Shown: piece by piece, positions 38,006-45,776 of the stretch
How the letters are laid out: each line of letters starts with the position of its first letter
Position numbering within the stretch: the stretch's first letter is position 1
Source: JAICYJ01 sp963737445
Lineage (GTDB): Bacteria; Actinomycetota; Thermoleophilia; Gaiellales; JAICJC01
Length of the DNA: 64,000 nt
Assembly (NCBI GenBank): GCA_963737445.1
Contig: CAVTSO010000001.1
Span: 310,001-374,000, forward strand
Direction of reading: 5' to 3'
The notes under the pieces: model-generated
Told to the model about the DNA's origin: nothing
The model's database searches: none
What the model saw: only the letters and a program-made list of their open reading frames with translations
Translations under genes and position numbers: made by a program

Positions 38006-38932
38006 CCCGGCGGCCGCCATCGCGAGCATGCCCAGCAGCTCGGCCCGGGTCACCTCGGGGCCGGGGGTGTCGGCCAGCTCCGGCCGCCTCAGCGCCGCGT
38101 CGGCCACCGCCTCGCGGGCGGGCGTGTCGAGGTCGATCCGTGCGTGGCCCCCCAGCTCGTCCACGCGCGCAACGAGATCACCGGTGCTCACGTCGAGCGC
38201 CGTTGCCAGATCAGCCATCGCTTCGGGGGCCCGCTGCAGCATGATGGTGATCGTCGCCGGGAGCACCGCGGCGTTGGTCTGGGCGTGGCCGGTGCCGGCC
38301 ACCCGGACGGTGGTCTGCGAGAGCACGTGGTGAACGGCATAGCCCGCGGAGTCAACGGCGTAGCCACATAGCAGCGCGCCGAGCGCACGATCGCCCTCGG
38401 CGATCAGCTGCGCGCCGCGCAGGGCGACGATCGTCGCGACCGGGTTGGCCCGGGGCCCGTAGAGCGCCTCCACGCCGTGGGCGAGCGCGTTCAGCGCGCT
38501 TGCCCGAAGCGCGTGCTCCGGGAGCGAGCACATCAGGGCTGGGTCGCCGATGACCAGCACCGGGCGCACGGACGGCCCCTGCTCGCGGCCCTCGATCTTG
38601 CGGTGAAGCGACGTCATCTCGGCTCCCGACAGGGTGGTCGGCACGGCCCCGACCCGGGCGCCGGTGACCGAGGCGATGGCCTTGGCCGTGTCGATCACCC
38701 GCCCACCGCCCCACGCCAGCAGGCGGCCGCCACCAGCCTCGGGCAGCAGCCGCGCAGCCAGGTCCGGCACCCGGCCCTCCCCCACCATCAGCGCCGGCAT
38801 GATGCCGGGGTCGGCGCGGGGCGTGGTCAGGAGCGTCGTGTCAGAGTCCCAGCCCAGGCGCTTCACGGCACCCGCCGCGTCCTCGCCGTAGACGATCGCG
38901 CGATCGCCGTCGCGCCAGGTGAACGCGCTCAT
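38003..38932 (-). CDS. iron-containing alcohol dehydrogenase family protein (maleylacetate-reductase-like)
   Basis: 309 residues, shorter than the usual 350-380. NAD-binding GGGRVIDTAKAIASV near 74-88, PTTLSGAEMTSLHRK near 97-111, and metal-site histidines in NALAHGVEALYG and SAGYAVHHVLSQ, with GTGHAQTNAAVLP following. These fit the maleylacetate reductase branch, which reduces maleylacetate to 3-oxoadipate in aromatic breakdown, but no other aromatic genes are close. ATG 38932 overlaps the upstream exporter stop (ATGA). Confidence 0.78.
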   Translation of the reverse strand: MSAFTWRDGDRAIVYGEDAAGAVKRLGWDSDTTLLTTPRADPGIMPALMVGEGRVPDLAARLLPEAGGGRLLAWGGGRVIDTAKAIASVTGARVGAVPTTLSGAEMTSLHRKIEGREQGPSVRPVLVIGDPALMCSLPEHALRASALNALAHGVEALYGPRANPVATIVALRGAQLIAEGDRALGALLCGYAVDSAGYAVHHVLSQTTVRVAGTGHAQTNAAVLPATITIMLQRAPEAMADLATALDVSTGDLVARVDELGGHARIDLDTPAREAVADAALRRPELADTPGPEVTRAELLGMLAMAAAG

Positions 38933-39768
38933 CGCTGCACCTGCGCGACCGCCACGCCACCGACCACCAGCAGCGTGCCCAGCGCCAGCCAGGGCGTGAC
39001 GCTCTCGCCCAGCGTGAGCGCACCGATCACGACCGCCAGCGGCGGCACGCCGTACAGGTAGGCGACCGCGCGGGAGGCGTCGACCCGCCGCAGCGCCATC
39101 GTCCAGCCGATGTAGGCGAACAGGGTGCATCCCAGCCCCAGGTAGAGCAGGAGCGCCCAGTCCTCGGGCGACAGCCCGCGCAGGTGATCGCCCGGCGAGG
39201 GCTGCAGCAGGAACAGCAGCGGCACGGTGCCGGCCAGGGTGGCTGCGGAGCTGATGGAGGTGGTGCTGGCATGCGCGGACAGCGGCTTCACCAGCACGTT
39301 GTAGAGCGCAAACGAGAACGCCGCCACCAGCACCAGCAGCGGCCCGGCCGCGTTGTCCAGCGAGACGGCCTGCCCTGAGCCGAGCGTGACAACGACCACC
39401 ACGCCGCAGAACGCCACCACCAGACCGGCCAGCCGCCAGGGCGAGAACCGCTCCAAGCCCAGGAGCAGGGCCAGCGCGAGCGTCATGCCCGGGGCGGTGC
39501 CCACGATCACGGCCGCGGTGCCCGAGGTGGTGCGCAGCTCTCCCTCGTTCAGCGCCAGGTGGTACACGGCGACCCAGCAGAGGCCGGCCACGATCACCCG
39601 TGTCCAGTCCCGCCTGCGGAGGCCGGGCAGGCCGCCGGACAGATACAGCGCGGCCGCGAAGGCCGGCGCCACCATCAGGAAGCGCGCGGCCGCGATCTCG
39701 GGGGCGGACAGCCCGGCGTCCAGCAGATGCTTGATCGCCGCAAACGCTCCCGCCCACAACACCACCAC
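38929..39768 (-). CDS. EamA/DMT-family transporter
   Basis: 279 residues with about nine or ten hydrophobic helices and the two-EamA-repeat layout (first repeat to about 130, second 140-275). Exports a metabolite of unknown identity. The GTG at 39768 falls inside the first helix. The frame stays open upstream through SHARAHLVLAT, where a CTG overlapping the esterase stop (CTGA) would restore a full first helix, so the true protein is probably ten to fifteen residues longer. Confidence 0.82.
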   Translation of the reverse strand: MVVLWAGAFAAIKHLLDAGLSAPEIAAARFLMVAPAFAAALYLSGGLPGLRRRDWTRVIVAGLCWVAVYHLALNEGELRTTSGTAAVIVGTAPGMTLALALLLGLERFSPWRLAGLVVAFCGVVVVVTLGSGQAVSLDNAAGPLLVLVAAFSFALYNVLVKPLSAHASTTSISSAATLAGTVPLLFLLQPSPGDHLRGLSPEDWALLLYLGLGCTLFAYIGWTMALRRVDASRAVAYLYGVPPLAVVIGALTLGESVTPWLALGTLLVVGGVAVAQVQR

Positions 39769-39800
39769 GGTTGCCAGTACCAGGTGGGCCCGGGCGTGGC

Positions 39801-40436
39801 TCAGATCACCTCTCCCAGCCAGGCGGCAAGGATTGGGATCACCGCCGGATCCACGGTGTGTGGCACCGGCGACTCGTGGTAGGTGACGTCGGCGCCGGCG
39901 GCGACCATGCGGTCGCGCGCCCGCCTCCCCCAGTCCACGCTGATCACGGCGTCGAGCGTGCCGTGGGCGATCGCCACCGGGTAGCCGGTGAGGCCGTCGA
40001 GGTCGAGCATGAAGCCCTCCACGGTGGGCATGAACCCGGACAGGCCGATGATGCCGGCCGGACGCTGCCGGCCCGCTGCCAGGCCCAGCGCCCAGGACAT
40101 CACGCAGCCCTGCGAGAACCCGCCCAGCACGGTGCGCTCGAGCGGTACTCCGGTGCTCTCAGCCAGCCCATCCAGCCACTCGCCGGCCACCCGCATCGTC
40201 GCCAGGAACGTGGCCGGGTCCGGATAGCCGATCTCGCGGATGGCGTACCAGTGGCGGCCGCCCGGTGGGAGCGCCAGCGGCGCGCGGGGGGTGATGCCGA
40301 CCAGCCTCCGCTCCGGGTCGACCAGGTCGAACAGATCGACCAGGTCGTGCTCGCTGGATCCGCGGCCGTGCAGGAGCACCAGCGCCCCCTGCGGTGGGCC
40401 GTCGGCCGGGCGGGTCAGTGCCGTGATCGGATACAC
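39801..40436 (-). CDS. phospholipase/carboxylesterase (alpha/beta hydrolase)
   Basis: 211 residues if started at GTG 40436 (MYPITALTRP). It has LVLLHGRGSSEHD near 20-32, nucleophile elbow GGFSQGCVMS near 104-113, the aspartate in AHGTLDAVIS and the histidine in SPVPHTVDP, the full triad of the YpfH/carboxylesterase group. An ATG at 40457 would add seven residues, but its codon would overlap the ATG of the divergent thioesterase; the GTG has a TACTCT hexamer eight bases upstream and is preferred. Confidence 0.85.
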   Translation of the reverse strand: MYPITALTRPADGPPQGALVLLHGRGSSEHDLVDLFDLVDPERRLVGITPRAPLALPPGGRHWYAIREIGYPDPATFLATMRVAGEWLDGLAESTGVPLERTVLGGFSQGCVMSWALGLAAGRQRPAGIIGLSGFMPTVEGFMLDLDGLTGYPVAIAHGTLDAVISVDWGRRARDRMVAAGADVTYHESPVPHTVDPAVIPILAAWLGEVI

Positions 40437-40443
40437 GATCTGG

Positions 40444-40450
40444 CAGAGTA
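40444..40450. promoter_or_regulatory. overlapping divergent -10-like boxes
   Basis: Plus-strand CAGAGT (40444-40449) ends six bases before the thioesterase ATG at 40456. Minus-strand TACTCT (40450-40445) ends eight bases before the esterase GTG at 40436. The two boxes share the same bases, so polymerases would compete for them. Confidence 0.45.
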
Positions 40451-40455
40451 GCGCC

Positions 40456-40872
40456 ATGGGATACGCCAAACGCGTGGAGATCAGGTGGCGGGATCTGGAC
40501 GGCTTCGGGCACGTCAACAACGCCGTCTTCCTGACCTACCTGGAGGAGGCGCGGGACGAGTTCTACACCGGCCTGCTCAGCCATGACACCGTCAACCAGA
40601 TGGTGCTGCGGCACACGTCGGTGGACTTCCGACGCAGCCTCGTGCAGAGCGACGACCTGGTGGACGTCGCGCTGGTCGTGATCCGAGTGGGGTCGTCGAG
40701 CGTGGTCACCCGCGAGACGATCACGTCGAGCGCGACCGGTGAGGTGGCGGCGGTGGCGGAGTCGGTGATGGTGCACTGCGACCAGGCCCGGGAGCGGTCA
40801 CGGCCGTTTCCGGAGGAGGCGCGACGGCTGCTGGAGGCAGCGCTCGAGCAGGATGCGAAGGAGGGTGAGTGA
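40456..40872 (+). CDS. acyl-CoA thioesterase, 4HBT hotdog family
   Basis: 138 residues. The hotdog signature RWRDLDGFGHVNNAVFLTYLEEARDEF (residues 10-36, in pieces) includes the active-site aspartate before GHVNN. It likely hydrolyses an acyl-CoA of uncertain chain type (FcbC/YbgC-like). Leaderless start: CAGAGT ends six bases before the ATG. The stop overlaps the following cupin gene in a TGATG. Confidence 0.85.
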   Translation: MGYAKRVEIRWRDLDGFGHVNNAVFLTYLEEARDEFYTGLLSHDTVNQMVLRHTSVDFRRSLVQSDDLVDVALVVIRVGSSSVVTRETITSSATGEVAAVAESVMVHCDQARERSRPFPEEARRLLEAALEQDAKEGE

Positions 40873-41792
40873 TGACCCATGTTGTCCACTGGGACGATTG
40901 CGAGGGGCGTGATCGCCACGCCGGCGACATCCACGCCACCTGGTTCGACCTGGGCCGGTTCGGCAGCAGCGACCGGGTCGGCCTGGGCCGGATCACCATC
41001 CAGCCGGGCCGCCGCTCCACGCCGGCTCACATCCACGGCGCCGAGGAGGAGATCTTCCACGTGCTGTCGGGGACCGGGTTGCTGTGGCAGGACGGCGAGG
41101 TCTGCGAGGTCGGGCCCGGCGACACCATCGCCCATCCGGCAAACGCGCAGACGCACACGCTGCGCGCCGGTGAGCAGGTGCTGGACGTGCTCGCCTTCGG
41201 CACCCGCGTGCCCCTGGAGCTCTGCTACCTGCCGCGTGCCGGCCACGCGTGGGCCGGGCCGACGGTGGTGGAGGCGCCCGGCATGCGCAACCTGTTCAAG
41301 CTGGACGACGCCGCCGGGGACTTTCCGTTCCCCGAGCCCGGCGAGCGCCACCCCAACGTGGCGGCGCTGACGGACGTGGAGCCGATGCCGGCGGGCCCGA
41401 AGGTGCGGGTACGACGCGACCTGGGCGCGGCCACGGGGACGGTCCGCACCGGCCTCAAGCACATCACCTCGGAGCCGGGACGGCTGGTCTGCGCGCCGCA
41501 CTGCCACTCGGCTGAGGAGGAGATCTTCGTCGTGCTGGAGGGAGACGGGACGTGCGAGCTGGGCGACGAATCGTTCGCCGTGCGGCGCGGCAGCGTGATC
41601 ACGAGGCCGGCGGGGACAGGGATCGCGCACGCGATCCGGGCCGGCGACGCCGGGATCGCATTGCTGGCCTACGGCACCCGCGAGCCGAACGACATCTGCT
41701 ACTACCCGCGCTCGGGGAAGGTCTACCTGTGCGGCGTGGGCGTGATCGGGCGGATCGAGCCGGTCGACTACTGGGAGGGCGAGGAGCTGTGA
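40872..41792 (+). CDS. two-domain cupin protein
   Basis: 306 residues with two cupin barrels. Domain 1 has HIHGAEEEIFHVLSG near 49-63 and GDTIAHPANAQTHTL; domain 2 has HCHSAEEEIFVVLEG near 205-219 and GSVITRPAGTGIAHAI. Both contain His/Glu metal-binding sets, so a metal-dependent dioxygenase, isomerase or sugar-binding role is possible. ATG 40872 (TGATG with the previous stop) is preferred to the GTG one codon earlier. It is coupled to the next gene by GTGA. Confidence 0.85.
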   Translation: MTHVVHWDDCEGRDRHAGDIHATWFDLGRFGSSDRVGLGRITIQPGRRSTPAHIHGAEEEIFHVLSGTGLLWQDGEVCEVGPGDTIAHPANAQTHTLRAGEQVLDVLAFGTRVPLELCYLPRAGHAWAGPTVVEAPGMRNLFKLDDAAGDFPFPEPGERHPNVAALTDVEPMPAGPKVRVRRDLGAATGTVRTGLKHITSEPGRLVCAPHCHSAEEEIFVVLEGDGTCELGDESFAVRRGSVITRPAGTGIAHAIRAGDAGIALLAYGTREPNDICYYPRSGKVYLCGVGVIGRIEPVDYWEGEEL

Positions 41793-42388
41793 GCGCGGAG
41801 GGCCTTGCACGTGGGCTCGTCGTGAACCTCGACGACATGATCCCGGAGCCGGAGCACCGGACGCGTCACTCCCGCGCCGTCGGCGCGCCGCCCGAGGCGG
41901 TCTGGGATGAGCTGCACGGAGTGACCATGGCGGCGCTGCCTCTGGGACGGACGCTCGAGGCGGTGCGGCTGCTGCCCGCACGGCTCTCCGGCAGGAGGCA
42001 TCAGCCGTTGGCCGGACGGTCGTTCCTCGACGTGACACCGATCCCGGTGCTGTTCTCGGAGCGACCCAATGTCGTGATCTCGGCAGGCCTCAGCCAGGCA
42101 TGGCGCCTGCTGGGAGGGCCGACCCCGCCGGAGCTGGACGCGGCCGCTCTGCGATCTTGGTCGCAGCCCGGGTGGATCAAGGTGGGAATGGAGTTTCGCC
42201 TCGAGCCGACGCGGCAGGGGACGTTCCTGAGCACCGAGACCCGGGTCGTCGCGACGGACGCACGCACGCGCCGGGCGTTCGCGGCCTACTGGTTCGTGAT
42301 CCGCCCCGGCAGCGGCGCGATTCGCCGCGAGCTTCTGTGGGTCGTCGCCCGCCGCTCGGAGCTACGAATACTAGGTGGGCGGGTCTGA
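41789..42388 (+). CDS. SRPBCC/START-like hypothetical protein
   Basis: 199 residues. After a 30-residue lead-in, the sequence SRAVGAPPEAVWDEL begins a likely ligand-binding helix-grip fold, and the end (RAFAAYWFVIRPGSGAIRRELL) matches the C-terminal long helix of such proteins. The conserved STETRV motif near 155 is common in this family. No catalytic site is evident. GTG 41789 overlaps the cupin stop. The 3' end overlaps the convergent gene at 42371 by 18 bases. Confidence 0.65.
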   Translation: MSAEGLARGLVVNLDDMIPEPEHRTRHSRAVGAPPEAVWDELHGVTMAALPLGRTLEAVRLLPARLSGRRHQPLAGRSFLDVTPIPVLFSERPNVVISAGLSQAWRLLGGPTPPELDAAALRSWSQPGWIKVGMEFRLEPTRQGTFLSTETRVVATDARTRRAFAAYWFVIRPGSGAIRRELLWVVARRSELRILGGRV

Positions 42389-42673
42389 GCCCGGCGCCGG
42401 CGGGTCGGCGGTCTGGCCACCCGCGTACTCCCGGCGATCGGTGGTGGGACACCAGACCGAGGCGTGCTCGAACCGGTCGGCCATCAGCCGGGCGGTGACG
42501 TCCTGCATGGTCGCGTCCGCCACCGACGCCCGGCCGTCGGTCTCGATCACCAGCAGTCCCTCGTCGCCGTCCGGGAAGTACGTGGCCCGCACGCCGGAGC
42601 CCGAGAGCGGCTGCTTCAGCCACTCCAACCAGGACTGACGCCTGCCCCCTTTCGGCTGCCCGACGCCATCCAC
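42371..42673 (-). CDS. hypothetical protein, N-terminally divergent copy of a local gene family
   Basis: 100 residues. From residue 20 on, it matches the 124-residue protein at 43305: KQPLSGSGVRATYFPDGDEG here against KPPLSGTGVRATYFPDGGEG there, then LLVIETDGRASVADA and MQDVTARL. The conserved first 40 residues of the paralog are missing and replaced by an unrelated basic stretch, so this may be a truncated duplicate with a new start (GTG 42673). Function unknown. Confidence 0.6.
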   Translation of the reverse strand: MDGVGQPKGGRRQSWLEWLKQPLSGSGVRATYFPDGDEGLLVIETDGRASVADATMQDVTARLMADRFEHASVWCPTTDRREYAGGQTADPPAPGSDPPT

Positions 42674-42754
42674 CGCGATGGTAGCGCGGGGACGGCTACG
42701 TGTACCAGGCCAGCGGCTTGCGGCCCGGCACCGGCCGGAAGGTCGCTCGACCCA

Positions 42755-43249
42755 TTACTGGGCCGGCGGGCTCGCCGGCGCCGCCGGGGAGTCCGCCCCG
42801 CCGCTGCGCCGGACGAGGTAGACAGCCACCGCCAGCGCGATCGCCAGCAGGCTGAGGGCGCCCAGCTGGAGAAGCAGGTTGGTCAGGCCCCGGCCGGCGC
42901 TGGGGAAGCTCTCGATCGACGCGGTGAGTATCAGCGTCCGCCGCACAACCGCGATCAGACCGATGAGCAGGAATGGCTCGGCCGACAGCTCGTGGGTGTG
43001 GACGACAAGCGCCAGCGTGTACACGAGCTCTGCCACGATCAGCAGGAGCAGGATACGGTCGAGAACCAGCACACCGATGTTCACCGCGTTCGTGCCGTTG
43101 GCGACCGCGTGGCGCAGGTCGTTCACGGTGCCCACCAGCAGGAACCCCGCGGACACCGTCAGGAACACGCCGACCGCGATATAGATGACGGTCTCGAGCA
43201 GGTCCAGCAGCCGCTGGGTGACCTGCGGCTGCGCGTCGGCAGTCGCCAT
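42755..43249 (-). CDS. PsiE-like membrane protein
   Basis: 164 residues with four hydrophobic helices at about 20-45, 58-80, 88-110 and 122-145, and the phosphate-starvation-inducible PsiE pattern (LLDLLETVIYIAVGVFLTVS; VRRTLILTASIE). PsiE proteins respond to phosphate stress in E. coli but have no proven activity. It sits between two members of the duplicated small gene family. No ribosome binding site is seen. Confidence 0.75.
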   Translation of the reverse strand: MATADAQPQVTQRLLDLLETVIYIAVGVFLTVSAGFLLVGTVNDLRHAVANGTNAVNIGVLVLDRILLLLIVAELVYTLALVVHTHELSAEPFLLIGLIAVVRRTLILTASIESFPSAGRGLTNLLLQLGALSLLAIALAVAVYLVRRSGGADSPAAPASPPAQ

Positions 43250-43304
43250 AGTGCGGCAGCCTTCAGCGTGGGTGGCCGAAACCCTTCACCGGCTGACGCG
43301 ACGG

Positions 43305-43679
43305 TCAGCTGTACCAGGCCGGCGGATCGGCGCCGGGAGCGGGTGGCTCGGCCGGTTCGCCGCACCCATACTCCGCCCGGCCGGTGGTGGCGCACCACAG
43401 CGACACGCCCTCGAAGCGCTCCGCAAGCAGGCGGGCGGTGACGTCCTGCATGGCGGCGTCGGCGACGGACGCCCGGCCGTCCGTCTCGACGATCAGGAGG
43501 CCCTCGCCACCGTCCGGGAAGTAGGTCGCCCGCACGCCGGTACCGGAGAGCGGCGGCTTCGACCAGTGGAAGCCGATCCCCTCCAGCTCCGGCCCCCAGT
43601 CGAAGCGGTACCCGAGCGGCTCAAGGAACGCGCGCATCGCCTCGACGGGCACTGCCTGGAACCGGACTTCGAGGCGCAT
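43305..43679 (-). CDS. hypothetical protein, full-length member of a local duplicated family
   Basis: 124 residues, starting MRLEVRFQAVPVEAMRAFLE and containing GPELEGIGFHWSKPPLSG, RATYFPDGGEG and MQDVTARLLAERFEG. It is the most complete of three related copies (others at 42371 and 44388). The alternating strand/helix pattern suggests a small alpha/beta fold. A TACACT hexamer ends seven bases before the ATG, so it is probably transcribed on its own as a leaderless mRNA. I recognise no family or function. Confidence 0.65.
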   Translation of the reverse strand: MRLEVRFQAVPVEAMRAFLEPLGYRFDWGPELEGIGFHWSKPPLSGTGVRATYFPDGGEGLLIVETDGRASVADAAMQDVTARLLAERFEGVSLWCATTGRAEYGCGEPAEPPAPGADPPAWYS

Positions 43680-43686
43680 GCCGTCG

Positions 43687-43692
43687 AGTGTA
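43687..43692 (-). promoter_or_regulatory. -10-like box of the 124-residue gene
   Basis: TACACT on the minus strand ends seven bases before the ATG at 43679, with no Shine-Dalgarno sequence between. Confidence 0.45.
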
Positions 43693-43795
43693 GTTTTCGT
43701 CGGCTGAGGTCCCCAAGGGTCAGTCCGGGTTGTAGCAACGAAGGCATCCGCACAACATGCCGCGAACGTCGTTGGCCGTGAACCGGGGGGCGTCC

Positions 43796-44347
43796 TCAGC
43801 GCTCAGGTAGCCAGCCGTCGGCGTAGGCGATCCACTTCGATCTTGGAAGCCCGGCGTATGCCTTCGCATACGCCTCGCGAGCATCTGTCGTCTCGCGCTC
43901 CACGCTGGCCCCATGCCGGGCCGCGACCTCGCAGACCCGGTACATGACACCACCGCCGATTCCGCGACCACGGGCGCCGACCGCCAGCACAACCGACGGG
44001 GCGTCGCCGCTGCCAATGATCACGTGCTCCGTCCCCGGGGAGCAGTGGAAGTAGTCCCATGCAACGAGCGGCCGCTCCTCGCCCTCCACGATCAGCAGGC
44101 ACTCGCCGGCGATCACGAGGAACCCCTCTTGAGCGTTCTCACGGTGGTACATGGCCATCGGCTGACCCGACTGAAGAACGTTCAGGCTGGTGCCGAGTTG
44201 CGGGAAGCGATGCCTCCCCTCAAAAGTGCAGTACACGCCGAGCGGCCCCCCGTCACGCCACCGCGACTCACGAGCATTGACGACGAACCAGCCCTTCCCG
44301 TCCGGCACCAGACCGTTCTTGGTCGCACGTAGCTGCGCCTCGGACAT
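43796..44347 (-). CDS. cupin-domain protein
   Basis: 183 residues. Cupin motifs: MAMYHRENAQEGFLVIAGECLLIVEGEERPL (in pieces, near 69-99) and CSPGTEHVIIGSGD near 107-120. An extra C-terminal part with YRVCEVAARHGASVERETTDAREAYAKAYAG adds a helical tail. The metal set looks partial (His, Glu, His). Start ATG 44347; a CGGATA/AGTATC region just upstream could hold a -10. It lies between two copies of the local duplicated family; the role is unknown. Confidence 0.78.
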   Translation of the reverse strand: MSEAQLRATKNGLVPDGKGWFVVNARESRWRDGGPLGVYCTFEGRHRFPQLGTSLNVLQSGQPMAMYHRENAQEGFLVIAGECLLIVEGEERPLVAWDYFHCSPGTEHVIIGSGDAPSVVLAVGARGRGIGGGVMYRVCEVAARHGASVERETTDAREAYAKAYAGLPRSKWIAYADGWLPER

Positions 44348-44387
44348 CACACGGATACTCTGGCAGACGCCGACACTCGCGAGGGAG

Positions 44388-44519
44388 TCAGTCCGGGTTC
44401 CAGCAGTGGAAGCCGATCCCCTCCAGCTCCGGCCCACAGTCGAAGCGGTACCCGAGCGGCTCGAGGAATGCGCGCAGGCCTTCGACCGGCACGGCCTGGA
44501 AGCGGACTTCGAGGCGCAC
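44388..44519 (-). pseudogene. truncated third copy of the local duplicated family (N-terminal 43 residues)
   Basis: GTG 44519 opens RLEVRFQAVPVEGLRAFLEP and GYRFDCGPELEGIGFH, nearly identical to the first 38 residues of the gene at 43305, then ends abruptly in CWNPD and a stop. The bases around this end (AACCCGGACTGA) recur at about 43720-43732 on the minus strand, before the full-length copy, suggesting a duplication junction. It lies between the GNAT and cupin genes. Confidence 0.6.
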
Positions 44520-44529
44520 GCTGGGCAGC

Positions 44530-45114
44530 CTATCCACCTGCCCGCGGCGCGACGGCCCGCGTCACGACCCAGCGGTGCTTGCCGATCTTGCGGTCGCGGG
44601 TGAAGCCCAGCTGCTCGTAGGTCGACAGCGCACCGTTGAAGAGGAACCCGGCGGGCACCGAGCCGGCGTCCTCTGGGTATCCCTCCACGGTGCCGCCGCC
44701 CAGTCCCGCGATCAGATCGACGGCTCCGGCCAGCGCCGCGGTGGCAACGCCCTGGCGGCGGTGGCCCTTGCCGACGTAGCAGCACGCGATCCGCCAGTCC
44801 GGCGAGGTCGTGCGGCCCTTCTCGTACGCCGCGCGGCTCTTGATCCGGGGCAGCTCGTCGGGCGTCCCGAACTGACACCACCCCAGGCAATCGTCCCCGT
44901 CGAGCACCAGCGCCGCATGGGCCGTGCCGGCCCGCACACGTTCGTGCTTGCGCGCGCAGTTCTGAGCCGCGGTGGTGTCCTTGCCGACGCCCTCGGCATG
45001 GAAGCCCATGCACCAGCAGCCGCCGAAGACCCCGTTGTTGCGCTCCACCAGCGCGGCGAACGCCGGCCACGTCGACTCATCGAGCGCCTTGACGGTGTAG
45101 GTCGGTTCGGCCAT
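44530..45114 (-). CDS. GNAT-family N-acetyltransferase
   Basis: 194 residues. The acetyl-CoA site appears as CCYVGKGHRRQGVATAALAGAVD near 113-135 (the Q/RxxGxG/A pattern), followed by PEDAGSVPAGFLFNG and YEQLGFTRDRKIGKHRWV at the C-terminus. Early ALVERNNGVFGGCWCMGFH is typical of a GNAT subgroup often found with stress genes. The acceptor is unknown. ATG 45114; a TAGGTC hexamer lies 11 bases upstream. Confidence 0.85.
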   Translation of the reverse strand: MAEPTYTVKALDESTWPAFAALVERNNGVFGGCWCMGFHAEGVGKDTTAAQNCARKHERVRAGTAHAALVLDGDDCLGWCQFGTPDELPRIKSRAAYEKGRTTSPDWRIACCYVGKGHRRQGVATAALAGAVDLIAGLGGGTVEGYPEDAGSVPAGFLFNGALSTYEQLGFTRDRKIGKHRWVVTRAVAPRAGG

Positions 45115-45128
45115 GAGATCGAGACGAC

Positions 45129-45776
45129 CTAGAAGAGCGCGCTCGCCAGCTCCCGCCGGTACCGCAGCGCCAGCGGGTGGTCCTGGCCCAGGTCCGCGAA
45201 CACCCCCACCATCACCTTGCGCAGCGCGTCGCGGGATTCGCCGCTGGAGCCGCGCACGCCGTCCAGCAGCAGCTGCAGCCCCCGCTCCGGATCTCCGGCC
45301 GCGATCGCTGCCAGCGCCGGGCCGGCGGTGTCGTCGTCGGCCAGCTCCAGGCGCGCCAGCGCGGCCAGCGCTCCGGCGTGGCCGGGCTCCAGCTCCAGCG
45401 CGCGGCGCAATGAATCCTCGTCGCCCAGCTCGACCAGCCGGTCGGCCTCGCTCGGCAGCAGCCCACGCAGGAACAGGTCGGCCGTCTGCCGCGGCACCGC
45501 GCCGGTGAACTGATCGACCATGCGGCCGTCCCGGAACGCCTTGACGGCCGGGATCCCCTGCACGCGGTACTCGGCGGCCAGGCGCGGGTTCGCGTCGACG
45601 TCGACCTTGACCATCTCGACCTGCCCGTCCAGCGCTGCCACGGCATCCTCCAGCACCGGCGTCAGCTGGCGGCAGGGGCCGCACCACTCGGCCCAGAAGT
45701 CGACGACCACCGGCACCTCGTGGGAGCGGTCGATCACGTCGCGCGCGAAGCTGTCATCGGTCGCGTCCGCGCTCAA
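45129..45776 (-). CDS. thioredoxin-domain protein with TPR tail (CnoX/YbbN-like)
   Basis: 215 residues. Thioredoxin fold with WAEWCGPCRQLTPVLE near 29-44 (CGPC redox site), KVDVDANPRLAAEYRVQGIPAVKAF in pieces, then a helical C-terminus (about 125-215) with the ELEPGHAGALAALARLEL repeat, as in CnoX/YbbN chaperedoxins that protect unfolded proteins. TTG 45776 is the start: it overlaps the PAC2 stop (TTGA) and places the domain at family position. Cytoplasmic. Confidence 0.88.
   Translation of the reverse strand: MSADATDDSFARDVIDRSHEVPVVVDFWAEWCGPCRQLTPVLEDAVAALDGQVEMVKVDVDANPRLAAEYRVQGIPAVKAFRDGRMVDQFTGAVPRQTADLFLRGLLPSEADRLVELGDEDSLRRALELEPGHAGALAALARLELADDDTAGPALAAIAAGDPERGLQLLLDGVRGSSGESRDALRKVMVGVFADLGQDHPLALRYRRELASALF

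Noticed and set aside
40455..40457. ATG start of the esterase overlapping the thioesterase ATG
   Set aside because: It leaves no room for a promoter; the GTG at 40436 has a -10-like box at standard distance and gives family length.
42696..42755. 19-codon ORF overlapping the PsiE stop (TAATG)
   Set aside because: Too short to support as a gene; better explained as a leftover of the neighbouring duplicated family.
43720..43795. Short frame ending CLRCYNPD after the cupin gene
   Set aside because: No start codon or ribosome binding site; its end is shared with the truncated family copy, so it looks like duplication debris.
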